64,000 nucleotides of DNA. Origin: an uncultured Pelagibacteraceae bacterium (GTDB taxonomy: Bacteria > Pseudomonadota > Alphaproteobacteria > Pelagibacterales > Pelagibacteraceae). The stretch's first letter is position 1. Each line of letters starts with the position of its first letter. This document shows positions 40,148-50,069 of the stretch, piece after piece. The stretch is from NCBI GenBank assembly GCA_902527215.1, contig CABZOF010000001.1, positions 354,501 through 418,500 on the forward strand, read 5' to 3'. The notes under the pieces are model-generated. The model made no database searches. It saw only the letters and a list, made by a program, of their open reading frames with translations, and was not told the DNA's origin. Made by a program: the position numbers and the translations under genes.

Positions 40148-41173
40148 ATGAAAAAAATATTTTTACCTTTATTACTTATATTTGCTTGTTCAGCTGTAAG
40201 TGCTGAAATTAAATGTATGAACAAAAGCGGTTTCATAAATGAAAAATTTAATTATCTAAAAAAAAATTATAAAATAGATGATCCTTCAAATACGCTTATT
40301 TTTTTGTTTAACCACGGAGACAAAGGAGATAGAGCAGCTAAAAAAGATGACTGTCCTTTTTGGAAACAGTATATTAAAAATGTAGTTGAGTTATCGAAGG
40401 AAGATTTTGGTGCAAAAAAAAATTTAGTTTATTTGGTAAATACAAAGCCTTTGTGGGGGGATGCATATAAAGATAAAAAAAGTAAGACAAAATGGTTACC
40501 TTTTCCTGGTGGTAAATATCCAGGGAAAACAAAAACTGAAAAGAAAATAGATCTTACAAATGAAATTATCGACAAATTTTTAGCCCTGGGTATCAAACCA
40601 AATAATATAATTATATCAGGGCATTCATGCGGTGGATGGTTAACACTTCTCTACACTGCAAGACATCCTGAAAAAGTTAGAGGAGGAATTGCTTATCACC
40701 CTGCCTGTTATGGAGAATTATCTGCTTATAAAATTTGGACTGAAGAAGGGATGGATGATTATCTCTGGGATTATAATGATCATGAAGAGAGTTCAAATAC
40801 TTCAAAAACTTGTGATACTAAAGATAGATACAAATGGGAGTATGCTTGCTCAAGAAATTATTTAAAGAAAAGAGATAAAGAAATAAGTGAAATTCAGGGG
40901 ACAAAAAATTTACGTATTGCAGTAATTCATAATGATGAAGATCCGTACGGTGGTAAAACAAGTGCTTGGTTAAAAAATATTAAATCAATAAATTTTATTG
41001 AAACACCAACAAGTAAAGAAAATTGGAAAATAAATGGTAAATCTTGTAAAGCAAAAACTAGTAAACAATGGTATGGATATGGGTATGGTCACCATGTTAT
41101 GGAAGCGAAATGTATGCCAGAATATTTTCCACAAATAGTAAAATATTTCAAAATTGATGACAAAAAAATTTGA
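40148..41173 (+). CDS. Secreted alpha/beta-fold hydrolase
   Basis: The 341-residue product starts at the ATG at 40148 after a GGAG; an in-frame TTG three codons earlier is less likely. The signal peptide is MKKIFLPLLLIFACSAVSA with a probable cut after VSA. The mature part has the nucleophile elbow GHSCGGW (GxSxG), a PACYGELSAYK segment, several cysteines that could form disulfides in the periplasm, and a late GYGHHVME that may carry the catalytic His. It resembles dienelactone-hydrolase or acyl-esterase relatives; the substrate is unknown. It overlaps the thioesterase gene by 17 bases. Confidence 0.75.
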   Translation: MKKIFLPLLLIFACSAVSAEIKCMNKSGFINEKFNYLKKNYKIDDPSNTLIFLFNHGDKGDRAAKKDDCPFWKQYIKNVVELSKEDFGAKKNLVYLVNTKPLWGDAYKDKKSKTKWLPFPGGKYPGKTKTEKKIDLTNEIIDKFLALGIKPNNIIISGHSCGGWLTLLYTARHPEKVRGGIAYHPACYGELSAYKIWTEEGMDDYLWDYNDHEESSNTSKTCDTKDRYKWEYACSRNYLKKRDKEISEIQGTKNLRIAVIHNDEDPYGGKTSAWLKNIKSINFIETPTSKENWKINGKSCKAKTSKQWYGYGYGHHVMEAKCMPEYFPQIVKYFKIDDKKI

Positions 41174-41582
41174 ACAATTAAGTAATAAGCCAAGCTACAT
41201 GAAGCATAATGGTGGTTTATTATTTAGATCTATTAACAAGAAAAAATTTGAGTTTAAAACTAAGATTAAAAAAACACATTTAAATAAAGCTGGGATAACC
41301 CATGGCGGTTATATTTGTACAATCATTGATGCTGGTGCAGGTACTGCTTGTCATAGAGCAAGTGGAAATAAACCATGTGTAACTATTTCATTGGATATAA
41401 AATTTATAGCTCCCTCGAACATTGGAGACGAATTATTGGGAACAGTAGAAATTCAAAAAGTTACAAAGTCAATGGTATTTATAAATTGTAAACTCAAGTG
41501 TAAAAATAAATTAATTGCAAGTGCGGTTGGGATTTGGAAAATTTTAAGAAGACCTCTTCCAAATGCTGGACTAGGTGGATAA
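41157..41582 (+). CDS. PaaI-type hotdog thioesterase
   Basis: The 141-residue hotdog-fold protein has the signature HLNKAGITHGGYICTIIDAG, with the HGG turn and catalytic-type Asp in the central helix, and the later VTISLDIKFIAPSNIG strand region. Such enzymes hydrolyse acyl-CoA thioesters, often of aromatic or short-chain acids. I took the ATG at 41157 rather than the TTG immediately before it. The gene overlaps the end of the secreted hydrolase and is 3 bases from the convergent TRAP permease. Confidence 0.87.
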   Translation: MTKKFEQLSNKPSYMKHNGGLLFRSINKKKFEFKTKIKKTHLNKAGITHGGYICTIIDAGAGTACHRASGNKPCVTISLDIKFIAPSNIGDELLGTVEIQKVTKSMVFINCKLKCKNKLIASAVGIWKILRRPLPNAGLGG

Positions 41583-41585
41583 GTT

Positions 41586-43571
41586 TTATTTTCTTAATTG
41601 AAGAACAAATATTGGCAACACTAAAACTAAACCAATAATTGATGAACTTAGACCAGGTGCAATAAATAATAATGATATAATTCCCAAATACCATCTCTGA
41701 AACGTAGAAACTGTTTTAAATAGATAGCCTGTAAATCCAATTCCGATTAAACCAATTCCAATCATTGCAGATATTAAAGTTACAAAAAAATCATAAAAAT
41801 TAAATCCTTGGGCAACAAGTAATAGAGATGGTGAATAAACAAATACAAAAGGCACAAGAGCTTTTGCAATGCCTAATCTAAATGCAGTATTACCCGTGGT
41901 AAATGGATTTGACCCTGCGATTCCAGCAGCAGCATATGCTGCAAGAGCAACAGGAGGTGTTATGTCAGCTAAAACACCATAATAAAACACAAAAAAGTGA
42001 GAAACAATTGGCTCAATTTGTAATTGAGTGAGAGCTGGCGCGGCAACAGCAACTAGTATTATGTATGTTGCAGTAGTTGGTACTCCTGTACCCATAAATA
42101 TGCACGATATTGCAATTAATATTAATGAGAAAAATAATGTTAGATCGGCTAAAGAAAAATAATTAAAAGGTAAAAAGTTTAAGAAGAAACCTCCAATATC
42201 ACCAGCGGTTTGGATTACTACATAACCTAATCTAAAACCAACACCTGTTAGTGTAACTACACCAACTATAATCCCTATTGATGTTGCGGCGGCTCCAACA
42301 GCTAAGGTATTCTTTGCACCTCTTGCAAGACATTCAAATAAGTCGTTAAAAGATAGTCTATTTTTTTTTCTAATAAATCCAATAACAACACATGCAATTA
42401 TTCCATTTACTGCAGCATAATCGGGAGTACGACCAACTAAAATTAAATATACCAAAATAAATAATGGAACTATTGAAAGCCAATTATCTTGTATAATTTT
42501 TATAAATTTAGGAACCTCACTTTCGTTTAAACCTCTAAGTCCTAATTTTTTTGCCTCCAAATGAACCATTACAAAAATTCCAAAATAGTGAAGTAGTGCG
42601 GGAATTAACGCAGCTGCTAAAATATCTCTTAAGGGTAATTCTAAATATTCTACCATAATAAAAGCAGCAGCCCCTAGAATAGGCGGGGTTATTTGTCCAC
42701 CAGTAGATGCTGTGGCTTCTACAGCTCCAGAAAAATGTGGGGGATATCCAACTTTTTTCATTGCAGGTATTGTTAAAGATCCAGTTGTTACTGTATTTGC
42801 AATTGAAGACCCAGATATAGTCCCAAGAAATGCTGAAGAAAAAATTGCTACTTTTGCTGGACCTCCAGAATATCTTCCAGCTATCACCATTGCTAAATCA
42901 ATAAATAATTGTCCTAGTCCTATTCGTGTTGCAAGTACTCCAAATAAAATAAATAAAAAAACATATTGAGCCATAACACCAACAGCGATTCCATAAATTC
43001 CTTGATTAGTTATATAAATATGATTTACAAAACCTGCCCAACTACTGCCTCCATGCTTTAAAGCTCCAGGGAAAATTGGACCATAAAGTGCAAAAATAAT
43101 AAATATTACACATATTAACGGCAGTGTATATCCAATAGATCTTCTTGCAGCTTCAAGGGTCAGAATTATAAGTATTGATCCCATTATAACCTCAGTACTT
43201 GATGGATTTCCTACTCTGCTAGCTAATATTTCAGGAGGCAATAAAGGTAGATAAAGTGCAGTGGTTACAACTAGAATTGAAAAAATAATATCTATTATAG
43301 GAACTTTGCTTTTTGATTTATCATCAGGAAATCTTTTCCAATTATAAAATAGGAATACTAGACCAACTACAAAAGAAATGTGAATACCTCTATGAAGTAT
43401 ATCTCTGATTGTTCCAAATCCTGATGCATAAAAATGGTAAATTGACATTATAACTAATGCAATAAACGTTAATAATTTTAGAAAATTTTTTAATCTTCTT
43501 TCGTTGCTTTTTATTTCAAACTTTTCCTCAAGTTTTGAAACTTCCTCAGGAGAAATGTTAAATTGAGACAT
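41586..43571 (-). CDS. TRAP transporter permease, fused small and large subunits (TAXI type)
   Basis: The 661-residue polytopic protein combines a DctQ-like N-terminal region (about four helices) with a DctM-like domain of twelve or so helices. DctM features include SSAFLGTISGSSIANTVTTG, EATASTGGQITPPILGAAA and MGTGVPTTATYIILVAVAAPAL. It uses an ion gradient and is fed by the TAXI binding protein encoded upstream. A perfect hairpin covers the region just before its ATG and includes the only ribosome-binding-like sequence. Confidence 0.93.
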   Translation of the reverse strand: MSQFNISPEEVSKLEEKFEIKSNERRLKNFLKLLTFIALVIMSIYHFYASGFGTIRDILHRGIHISFVVGLVFLFYNWKRFPDDKSKSKVPIIDIIFSILVVTTALYLPLLPPEILASRVGNPSSTEVIMGSILIILTLEAARRSIGYTLPLICVIFIIFALYGPIFPGALKHGGSSWAGFVNHIYITNQGIYGIAVGVMAQYVFLFILFGVLATRIGLGQLFIDLAMVIAGRYSGGPAKVAIFSSAFLGTISGSSIANTVTTGSLTIPAMKKVGYPPHFSGAVEATASTGGQITPPILGAAAFIMVEYLELPLRDILAAALIPALLHYFGIFVMVHLEAKKLGLRGLNESEVPKFIKIIQDNWLSIVPLFILVYLILVGRTPDYAAVNGIIACVVIGFIRKKNRLSFNDLFECLARGAKNTLAVGAAATSIGIIVGVVTLTGVGFRLGYVVIQTAGDIGGFFLNFLPFNYFSLADLTLFFSLILIAISCIFMGTGVPTTATYIILVAVAAPALTQLQIEPIVSHFFVFYYGVLADITPPVALAAYAAAGIAGSNPFTTGNTAFRLGIAKALVPFVFVYSPSLLLVAQGFNFYDFFVTLISAMIGIGLIGIGFTGYLFKTVSTFQRWYLGIISLLFIAPGLSSSIIGLVLVLPIFVLQLRK

Positions 43572-43576
43572 AATAA

Positions 43577-43602
43577 TGCCCTAGGTCTAACAACCTAGGG
43601 CA
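43577..43602 (-). promoter_or_regulatory. Perfect hairpin over the TRAP permease ribosome binding site
   Basis: In minus-strand RNA, TGCCCTAGG and CCTAGGGCA pair perfectly over 9 bases around an 8-base loop. The hairpin ends 5 bases before the permease ATG. The only Shine-Dalgarno-like sequence, AGGG, is 7 bases before the ATG and inside the 3' arm. No U tract follows. It lies between the binding-protein and permease genes of one operon, so it may lower permease translation or protect the upstream message. Confidence 0.7.
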
Positions 43603-43628
43603 CAATATATTTTATAATACTTATAAAT

Positions 43629-44636
43629 TTAATTTATAAGTCCAGCTTCTTTATAGAACTTTTCTGCACCAGGATGTAATGGTACTCCTACTCCAGAAAG
43701 AGCTGTATCAGGCGTTATTGTTTTACCTTTAGCATGACCAACATCCATTAGCTTTCTAGATTCTTTATTCCATAAAGCTTTAGTGATTTGATAGATTAAC
43801 TCATTATCTTCTTTTGCAGATGTAAACCATTGAGCACCTACTGCTACAGTATTTACTTCATCAACTCCTTCATAAGTTCCAGAAGGAATTGGGCTTTGTG
43901 AAAAAAATCCATATTTTGAAGTTAATGCTTTAGCTCCTGCACCATCTATAGGAACTAGTTTTATATCAACTGCAGATGCTAACTCAACAATGGCTCCTGT
44001 TGGAAAACCTGCTACGACAAAAATTGCATCAACTTTGCCATTTCTTAGAGCATCTGTAGCTGCTTTACCTTTTAAAGCTTCAGCTTTTACGTCACTAGTG
44101 TTTAAACCATTTGATTCTAAAATTAATTTAGCATCAACATACGTACCAGATCCAGGTTCATCTAGTGAAACTCTTTTTCCTTTTAGATCTTTAACAGAAT
44201 TAATATTACTTTTTTTAAGAGCAACTAAATGAATATGTTCTTGAAATAGTGCTGCAATAGTTCTTAGGTCTTTTGCTGGTTCTTTTCCTTGCATAGTTCC
44301 AGTACCAGTGTAGGCCCAATAAGCAACATCAGACTGTGCAAATCCTGAATTTCTCAAACCTGAAATAATTGCATTTACATTATCTACTGATCCTCTTGAT
44401 GAAACAGCAGATGCAATTAAGTTAGGAACTCCACAACTTCCACCTTTACCACATTCTCTTGATCCTGGTGGTTTAGAAATTGCATTAGCAATCATTCCAC
44501 CAACTGGATAGTAAGTATAAGCTGTTCCACCTGTACCAATTGTAAAAAATTTAAGTTCTTGAGCAAACGATTTACCTGACAAACCAATTGTTAGAAGTAA
44601 TATCATTAAAGAACTTTTAAATAAGTTTTTAATCAT
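43629..44636 (-). CDS. TAXI-family TRAP transporter solute-binding protein
   Basis: The 335-residue periplasmic protein has a signal peptide (SLMILLLTIGLSGKSFAQ, cut probably after SFA) and the TAXI-family opening FFTIGTGGTAYTYYPVGGMI. A CGKGGSC loop may form a disulfide, and LKGKRVSLDEPGSGTYVDA and AFFVVAGFP-like (AIFVVAGFPTGAI) segments follow. TAXI ligands include glutamate/glutamine and dicarboxylates, but the ligand here is not predictable. It has a good GGAG ribosome binding site, unlike the permease that follows it. Confidence 0.93.
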   Translation of the reverse strand: MIKNLFKSSLMILLLTIGLSGKSFAQELKFFTIGTGGTAYTYYPVGGMIANAISKPPGSRECGKGGSCGVPNLIASAVSSRGSVDNVNAIISGLRNSGFAQSDVAYWAYTGTGTMQGKEPAKDLRTIAALFQEHIHLVALKKSNINSVKDLKGKRVSLDEPGSGTYVDAKLILESNGLNTSDVKAEALKGKAATDALRNGKVDAIFVVAGFPTGAIVELASAVDIKLVPIDGAGAKALTSKYGFFSQSPIPSGTYEGVDEVNTVAVGAQWFTSAKEDNELIYQITKALWNKESRKLMDVGHAKGKTITPDTALSGVGVPLHPGAEKFYKEAGLIN

Positions 44637-44712
44637 TTTCTCTCCAATTTATTAATTATTGTTACTATTTAATATTAATCAATTATTATTGTCTATATAA
44701 ATTTAGTAGTAT

Positions 44713-46671
44713 TTATGGTCTCTTAAGTTCATCCAAATTTTTAAATTCATTTAAAATATTTGGATTTATTAGCGCTTGGACATTTTTTATTTTATTTCCC
44801 TCAATAGTATCTCTAACAGCGATCTCAACTATTTTTCCATTTTTTGTCCTTGGTATATCTGAAACCTCAATTATTTTTTTGGGTACATGCCGTGGGGATG
44901 CATCTTTACGTATAGCCTTCTTTAAATTAAAAGATAAATCTTCATTTAATGACTTAGGTTTCTTAAGGACGACAAATAATATAATTCTCACATCGTTATC
45001 CCATTTCTGACCTATTACTATTGATTCTTTAACTTCTTTAAATTTGTCAACCACAGAATAAATCTCAGCAGTACCTAACCTTGCTCCACCAGGATTTAGT
45101 GTAGCATCTGATCTCCCATAAATTACATAACCTCCATTAGATTTTCTTTCAGCAAAATCTCCATGATGCCAAACATTTTTAAATTTTTTGAAATATGCAC
45201 TTTTATATTTTTCATTATTCTTATCATTCCAAAATAATTTTGGCATTGAAGGAAAAGGTGATTTACAGACTAATTCCCCTTTTTGATTTATTAAAGATTT
45301 TCCTCTTTCAGAAAAAACATCGGTGTTCATTCCTAATCCATTATTCTGAATTTGCCCTCTATAAACAGGTGAATATATATTTCCCAATACAAAGCATGAT
45401 ACCAAGTCTGTTCCTCCTGCAATTGATGCTAAATGAACATTTTTTTTTATATTTCTATAAACATAATCAAAACCATCAGATGATAAGGGTGATCCAGTTG
45501 AACAAATAGTTTTGAGAAATTTTAGTTTAAATTTTTTTTTAATTTTTACATTAAGCTTCTTTAATTGGTCGATATACTTAGCACTAATACCAAACAATGA
45601 TATTTTTTCTCTCTCAGCTATTTTTAATAGTAAGTCACTTTTTTTATACATTGGAAAACCATCGAATAGAACAATTGAGGCTTTTGATGCCAAAAAAGTC
45701 ATTAACCAATTCCACATCATCCACCCACAGGTAGTAAAATAAAATACATTATCTCCTTCCTTAACATCACAATGAAGTTTATGCTCTTTAAGATGCTGTA
45801 ACAAAACTCCGCCAGCTCTATGACATATGCATTTTGGTTTTCCTGTTGTTCCACTTGAATATAAAATTGCTAGCTCTTTATCAAAATCAAACTTTTTGAA
45901 TGTAAATTCTCTATCTTTTTTAAATTTAATTTTATTATAATTAAAAATTTTAATTCCTTTGATCTTATTTTGTTTTAAACTTTTTTTACCTGGATAATTA
46001 ATAATTAGAACACATTTAATAGATTTAATTTTTTTTAAAATAGCTGGCAATCTTTCAAGTACATTTATCTCTTTACCATTATAATAATACCTATCAGTAA
46101 TTATTAATAATTTTGGTTTAATTTGAGAAAATCTTTCTATAACACCTTGTATACCAAAGTCTGGCGAACAAGAAGACCATATAGCACCTATTGCACTAGT
46201 TGCTATAAAACTTTCAACGGTTTCGATTTGATTTGCAGTATATGCTGCAATTCTGTCTTTTTCTTTGATTTTATTTTTTTTAAAAAAATTAATTAATTTT
46301 AGAGTGTTGTTATTTAATTCATTCCAAGATTTTTCTTCCCGGTATCCGTTTTCACTAATAAATGTGACAGCCTTTAAATTATCGTTTCTAGACAACAAGT
46401 TTTCTGCATAATTTAATTTTGAATTTACTAAAAATTTACTTTTTATAATTTCTTTAGGAAAATGAAATTTATAGTTTTTAATACCTTTAATATTTGAAAA
46501 TTCCCATATTGAGGACCAAAAATCTTTTGGATTTCTGATTGTCCAATTAAACAATTTTTTATAATTTTTCTCAGGTTTATAATTAAAATTTTTTGCTAAA
46601 AATTTTTCAAAAGCAAATAAATTAGATTTTGTTTTTATTTTTGAATTAGCTTCCCACAGTTTCTGAGACAT
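44713..46671 (-). CDS. Acetoacetyl-CoA synthetase
   Basis: The 652-residue AMP-forming ligase activates acetoacetate to acetoacetyl-CoA. Adenylation motifs are LYSSGTTGKPKCICHRAGG (P-loop), GWMMWNWLMTFLA and IAGGTDLVSCF, YGRSDATLNPGGARLGTAE and the catalytic Lys in RTKNGKIVEIAVRD. The N-terminal LWEANSKIKTKSNLFAFEKF and the length match acetoacetate-CoA ligases rather than acetyl-CoA synthetases. It precedes the TAXI binding-protein gene by 76 bases on the same strand, far enough for a separate promoter. Confidence 0.92.
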   Translation of the reverse strand: MSQKLWEANSKIKTKSNLFAFEKFLAKNFNYKPEKNYKKLFNWTIRNPKDFWSSIWEFSNIKGIKNYKFHFPKEIIKSKFLVNSKLNYAENLLSRNDNLKAVTFISENGYREEKSWNELNNNTLKLINFFKKNKIKEKDRIAAYTANQIETVESFIATSAIGAIWSSCSPDFGIQGVIERFSQIKPKLLIITDRYYYNGKEINVLERLPAILKKIKSIKCVLIINYPGKKSLKQNKIKGIKIFNYNKIKFKKDREFTFKKFDFDKELAILYSSGTTGKPKCICHRAGGVLLQHLKEHKLHCDVKEGDNVFYFTTCGWMMWNWLMTFLASKASIVLFDGFPMYKKSDLLLKIAEREKISLFGISAKYIDQLKKLNVKIKKKFKLKFLKTICSTGSPLSSDGFDYVYRNIKKNVHLASIAGGTDLVSCFVLGNIYSPVYRGQIQNNGLGMNTDVFSERGKSLINQKGELVCKSPFPSMPKLFWNDKNNEKYKSAYFKKFKNVWHHGDFAERKSNGGYVIYGRSDATLNPGGARLGTAEIYSVVDKFKEVKESIVIGQKWDNDVRIILFVVLKKPKSLNEDLSFNLKKAIRKDASPRHVPKKIIEVSDIPRTKNGKIVEIAVRDTIEGNKIKNVQALINPNILNEFKNLDELKRP

Positions 46672-46834
46672 AAAAAAAATATATTTAATTTTTTGAAATT
46701 ATGATAATCTTAAAACATTAAATAATAAAAATGAGAACTTTTTCCTCAACGATTCGGACTAGTTTTAGCCTATTTTTGTTCTTTAGAGGTAACAATATAT
46801 AGTATTGGTAATAAAAATCATACCAAAGCTAGAA

Positions 46835-49318
46835 ATGATAAAAAATAAAATCACAGCAGTTCTAGGGCCTACAAATACCGGAAAAACCTTTCTGGCAATA
46901 GAGACAATGCTTTCTTTTGATTCGGGTATGATTGGTTTTCCTCTTAGGCTTTTAGCAAGAGAAGTGTATGACAAAATTATTACAAAAGTTAACCCATCAA
47001 AAGTAGCATTGATTACTGGTGAGGAAAAAATAATTCCAATAAATGCAAAATATTTTCTTTGCACAGTTGAGTCAATGCCATTGGATAAAAATTTAGAATT
47101 TGTTGGTATTGATGAAATACAAATGTGTAATGACCACGAGAGAGGTCATATTTTTACTGATAGATTGTTAAATATGAGAGGTGAAAAGCTTACTATGCTC
47201 ATGGGTTCAAATTCCATAAAAAATATTATTCTAAAACTTGAAGATGATATTGAATTTAAAAATAGAGAAAGACTCTCAAAATTATCATTTGGTGGTCATA
47301 AAAAAATATCTAGGATAGAAAGAAAAAGTGCTGTTATAGCTTTTTCTACTGAAGAGGTTTATGCAATTGCTGAATTAATTAGACGTCAAAAAGGAGGAGC
47401 TGCAATTGTGATGGGCTCTCTTAGTCCCAAAACAAGAAACTCACAAGTAAGTTTATATCAATCTGGCGATGTTGATTATTTAGTCGCAACTGATGCAATT
47501 GGAATGGGAATAAATATGGATCTAGATAATGTTTATTTTTCAAATTTAAAAAAGTTTGACGGTAAAAAATTAAGAAATTTAAGTATTTCAGAAATAGGAC
47601 AGATTGCAGGTAGGGCAGGAAGATATTTGAATGATGGCATATTTGGCACAACTGGAGAATGTAAGGAAGTTGGTCCCGAGGAAATTGAAGCATTAGAAAC
47701 ACACACTTTTCCAGATATACAAACAATCTTTTGGAGAAATTCAAAATTAAATTTTGCTAATAAAGTTTTGTTGTTAAAATCTTTAGAAGAGAGACCCCAT
47801 AAAGATTGGCTTAGAAGAATAGGTGAATGCCAAGATGAAAAAGTATTAAAATATTTTCTGAAAGAAGCTCCAAATTTAAAAATTGAAGATAATACAGAAA
47901 TTTTACAAATACTTTGGGAATGTTGTCAAATACCTGATTTTGTAAAGAAAACTTATGGTCATCATTTTGATGTTGTAAGTAAGATTTTTAATTTTTTAAC
48001 AAATGGAAATAAAAAAGTTCCCAATTACTATATGAAGGAACAGCTATCCACACTGGATAAATTAGATGGAAATGTCGACTCTTTATCAAATAGAATTGCT
48101 AATGTTAGAACATGGGCTTATGTATCAAATAAGTCTAATTGGGTTGAAAATCAGGACTATTGGATAGATAGAACTAAAAACCTTGAAGATAAACTATCTG
48201 ATAGACTTCATGAAGAATTAACAAAAACTTTCATTGATAAACGAGCAAGTGTTTTGGCTAGAGGTTTAAAACAAGATATAGTTTTTGAAACTAAGATTGT
48301 TAATGATGAAGAAGTAATGATTAATGAGCAGTATATTGGACGTTTAAAAGGTTTAAGATTAGAATTAGACTTAAAAGTTGATACATTGGATGCTGATGTA
48401 AAATCACTAAAAAAAGCAGCAAGACAAAATGTTGTTCCAGAAATTATAAAGAGAATAACTCAGATAATTGATACTAGTTTAATTGAACTAAAAGATGATT
48501 TTAAAATTTATTGGAACAACAATCAAATAGCTAAATTAATTCCAGGTTCAGATTATCTAAATCCTCAAATTCAATTAATTATTGATGAAATGATTGAGAA
48601 TAATGAAAAATCAAGACTAAATTCTTATTTACAGAAATGGATAAATGATAAAATTGAAACAGAGTTAAAAAGCCTAATAGACTTAAAAAATGTTAAAGAT
48701 AATAATTCTGAATTAAGAGCCTTAGCCTATCATCTATATGAAAATAATGGAGTTGTTAAAAGAGATGAGGTTTTAAATTATTTAAATAAACTAAACCAAG
48801 ATGAAAGGAAAAAACTGAGAAACTTAGGTGTAAAATTTGGTAGGTATCATGTTTTTTTATTTAAATTATTTAAACCAAGTTCTGTATCATTACGAATTCT
48901 TTTATGGAAAAACTTTAATGGGAAAAATTTTGATTTCTCTCCTCCAACGTTTGGATTGAACTTTTTAGAAGAAAAGAAAATATTAAATAGGAATCTAATG
49001 CTATTATGTGGATTTGAAAAATTTGAAGATTTGTATGTTAGAATAGATATTTTAGAGAGGTTATTTTTAATGATTTTTAATACTAAATCAGAAAATAAAA
49101 TTAAAGAGATCAAATTAATTCCTGAAATGCTGAATTTGTTAGGTTGTAATAAAGAAAATTTTGTGAAACTAATAAAAAAAATGAATTACAAAACTTATGA
49201 GAAAGATGATAATCTTCACTTTAAATATGTTCCATCGAGAAAAGTGATTAAAAAAGATACTAATAGGAAAATAAATGATAACCCATTTAATGTACTCTCA
49301 CAGCTCAACTTAAAATAA
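46835..49318 (+). CDS. SUV3-like superfamily 2 RNA helicase
   Basis: The 827-residue protein (ATG at 46835; an in-frame TTG at 46805 would add 10 residues) has the SUV3-type helicase core: Walker A GPTNTGKT, motif II GIDEIQMCND, AIGMGINMDLDNV and motif VI QIAGRAGRYLNDG. A long C-terminal region of about 450 residues without recognised domains follows. SUV3 relatives unwind RNA, in mitochondria together with the degradosome; alphaproteobacterial members are widespread but poorly studied. It is divergent from acetoacetyl-CoA synthetase and its stop overlaps the TerB-like gene's ATG (TAATG). Confidence 0.9.
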   Translation: MIKNKITAVLGPTNTGKTFLAIETMLSFDSGMIGFPLRLLAREVYDKIITKVNPSKVALITGEEKIIPINAKYFLCTVESMPLDKNLEFVGIDEIQMCNDHERGHIFTDRLLNMRGEKLTMLMGSNSIKNIILKLEDDIEFKNRERLSKLSFGGHKKISRIERKSAVIAFSTEEVYAIAELIRRQKGGAAIVMGSLSPKTRNSQVSLYQSGDVDYLVATDAIGMGINMDLDNVYFSNLKKFDGKKLRNLSISEIGQIAGRAGRYLNDGIFGTTGECKEVGPEEIEALETHTFPDIQTIFWRNSKLNFANKVLLLKSLEERPHKDWLRRIGECQDEKVLKYFLKEAPNLKIEDNTEILQILWECCQIPDFVKKTYGHHFDVVSKIFNFLTNGNKKVPNYYMKEQLSTLDKLDGNVDSLSNRIANVRTWAYVSNKSNWVENQDYWIDRTKNLEDKLSDRLHEELTKTFIDKRASVLARGLKQDIVFETKIVNDEEVMINEQYIGRLKGLRLELDLKVDTLDADVKSLKKAARQNVVPEIIKRITQIIDTSLIELKDDFKIYWNNNQIAKLIPGSDYLNPQIQLIIDEMIENNEKSRLNSYLQKWINDKIETELKSLIDLKNVKDNNSELRALAYHLYENNGVVKRDEVLNYLNKLNQDERKKLRNLGVKFGRYHVFLFKLFKPSSVSLRILLWKNFNGKNFDFSPPTFGLNFLEEKKILNRNLMLLCGFEKFEDLYVRIDILERLFLMIFNTKSENKIKEIKLIPEMLNLLGCNKENFVKLIKKMNYKTYEKDDNLHFKYVPSRKVIKKDTNRKINDNPFNVLSQLNLK

Positions 49319-49743
49319 TGTTTAATATTTTTAAAAAAGAAGAATCTGAAAAAGAAAATAATCATCCATCAACAATGGCGGTCGCTTGTCTATTAATTCA
49401 TTCAGCCAAAATTGATGAAAATTATACGAATAAAGAAAAAAAAATTATTAAAGATGCAATTATAGAAATGGGAGCAGTACCTGAGGAAATAGATAAAATA
49501 ATTCAAGATGCTGAAGAAAAAGAAAAAGATTCGAATCAAATACTTGATTTCACGAAAGAAGTTAAAAATATAAACGAGCAAGATAAAAAAACCATAATAG
49601 AGGCCTTATGGGATATTATATACTCCGATGAAGATGCGGATATGTATGAAACAAACTTAATGAGAAGATTGTCTGGTTTGCTTTATTTAGATCCAAAAGT
49701 TGTAGGTGACATTAAAGAGAAAGTTCGTCAAAAAAAAACATGA
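49318..49743 (+). CDS. TerB-like (tellurite-resistance-type) small protein
   Basis: The 141-residue acidic helical protein resembles the TerB/YebE fold: [27 protein letters not shown], then [17 protein letters not shown] and [17 protein letters not shown]. In TerB proteins the conserved acidic residues bind metal. In other Alphaproteobacteria an S4-domain RNA-binding protein often sits between the helicase and fdxA; here this protein is found instead. It overlaps both the helicase stop and the fdxA start. Function unknown. Confidence 0.75.
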   Translation: MFNIFKKEESEKENNHPSTMAVACLLIHSAKIDENYTNKEKKIIKDAIIEMGAVPEEIDKIIQDAEEKEKDSNQILDFTKEVKNINEQDKKTIIEALWDIIYSDEDADMYETNLMRRLSGLLYLDPKVVGDIKEKVRQKKT

Positions 49744-50069
49744 CCTATTTAGTAAATGATAAATGCATCAAATGTAAATTGATGGATTGTGTTGAAGTGT
49801 GCCCAGTGGATTGCTTTTACGAAGGTAAAAATATGCTTGTAATTAAACCCGATGAGTGTATAGATTGTGGCGTTTGTGAGCCAGAGTGTCCTGTGGACGC
49901 CATAATATCTGATAATGATGATAATGGTGGAAAGTGGTTGGAAGTAAATAAAAAATATGCGGACTTATGGCCTAATATTAGTGAAAAAAAAGATCCACCA
50001 GGAGATCATGAACAATTTAAAAACGTAAAAGATAAATATGAAAAATATTTTAAAGAAAATCTTGAATAA
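49740..50069 (+). CDS. fdxA: Seven-iron ferredoxin
   Basis: The 109-residue ferredoxin has two cluster-binding sets: [17 protein letters not shown] and [14 protein letters not shown], the arrangement of bacterial ferredoxins with one 3Fe-4S and one 4Fe-4S cluster (Azotobacter FdI type). The C-terminal [13 protein letters not shown] extension is typical of the alphaproteobacterial FdxA next to carD. It transfers electrons in the cytoplasm; partners are unknown. It overlaps the preceding gene by 4 bases and the CarD frame by 32 bases. Confidence 0.95.
   Translation: MTYLVNDKCIKCKLMDCVEVCPVDCFYEGKNMLVIKPDECIDCGVCEPECPVDAIISDNDDNGGKWLEVNKKYADLWPNISEKKDPPGDHEQFKNVKDKYEKYFKENLE

Noticed and set aside
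46731-46802. 23-codon frame upstream of the SUV3-like helicase
   Set aside because: It has an ATG but no convincing ribosome binding site, and its composition is unremarkable; probably part of the divergent promoter region.
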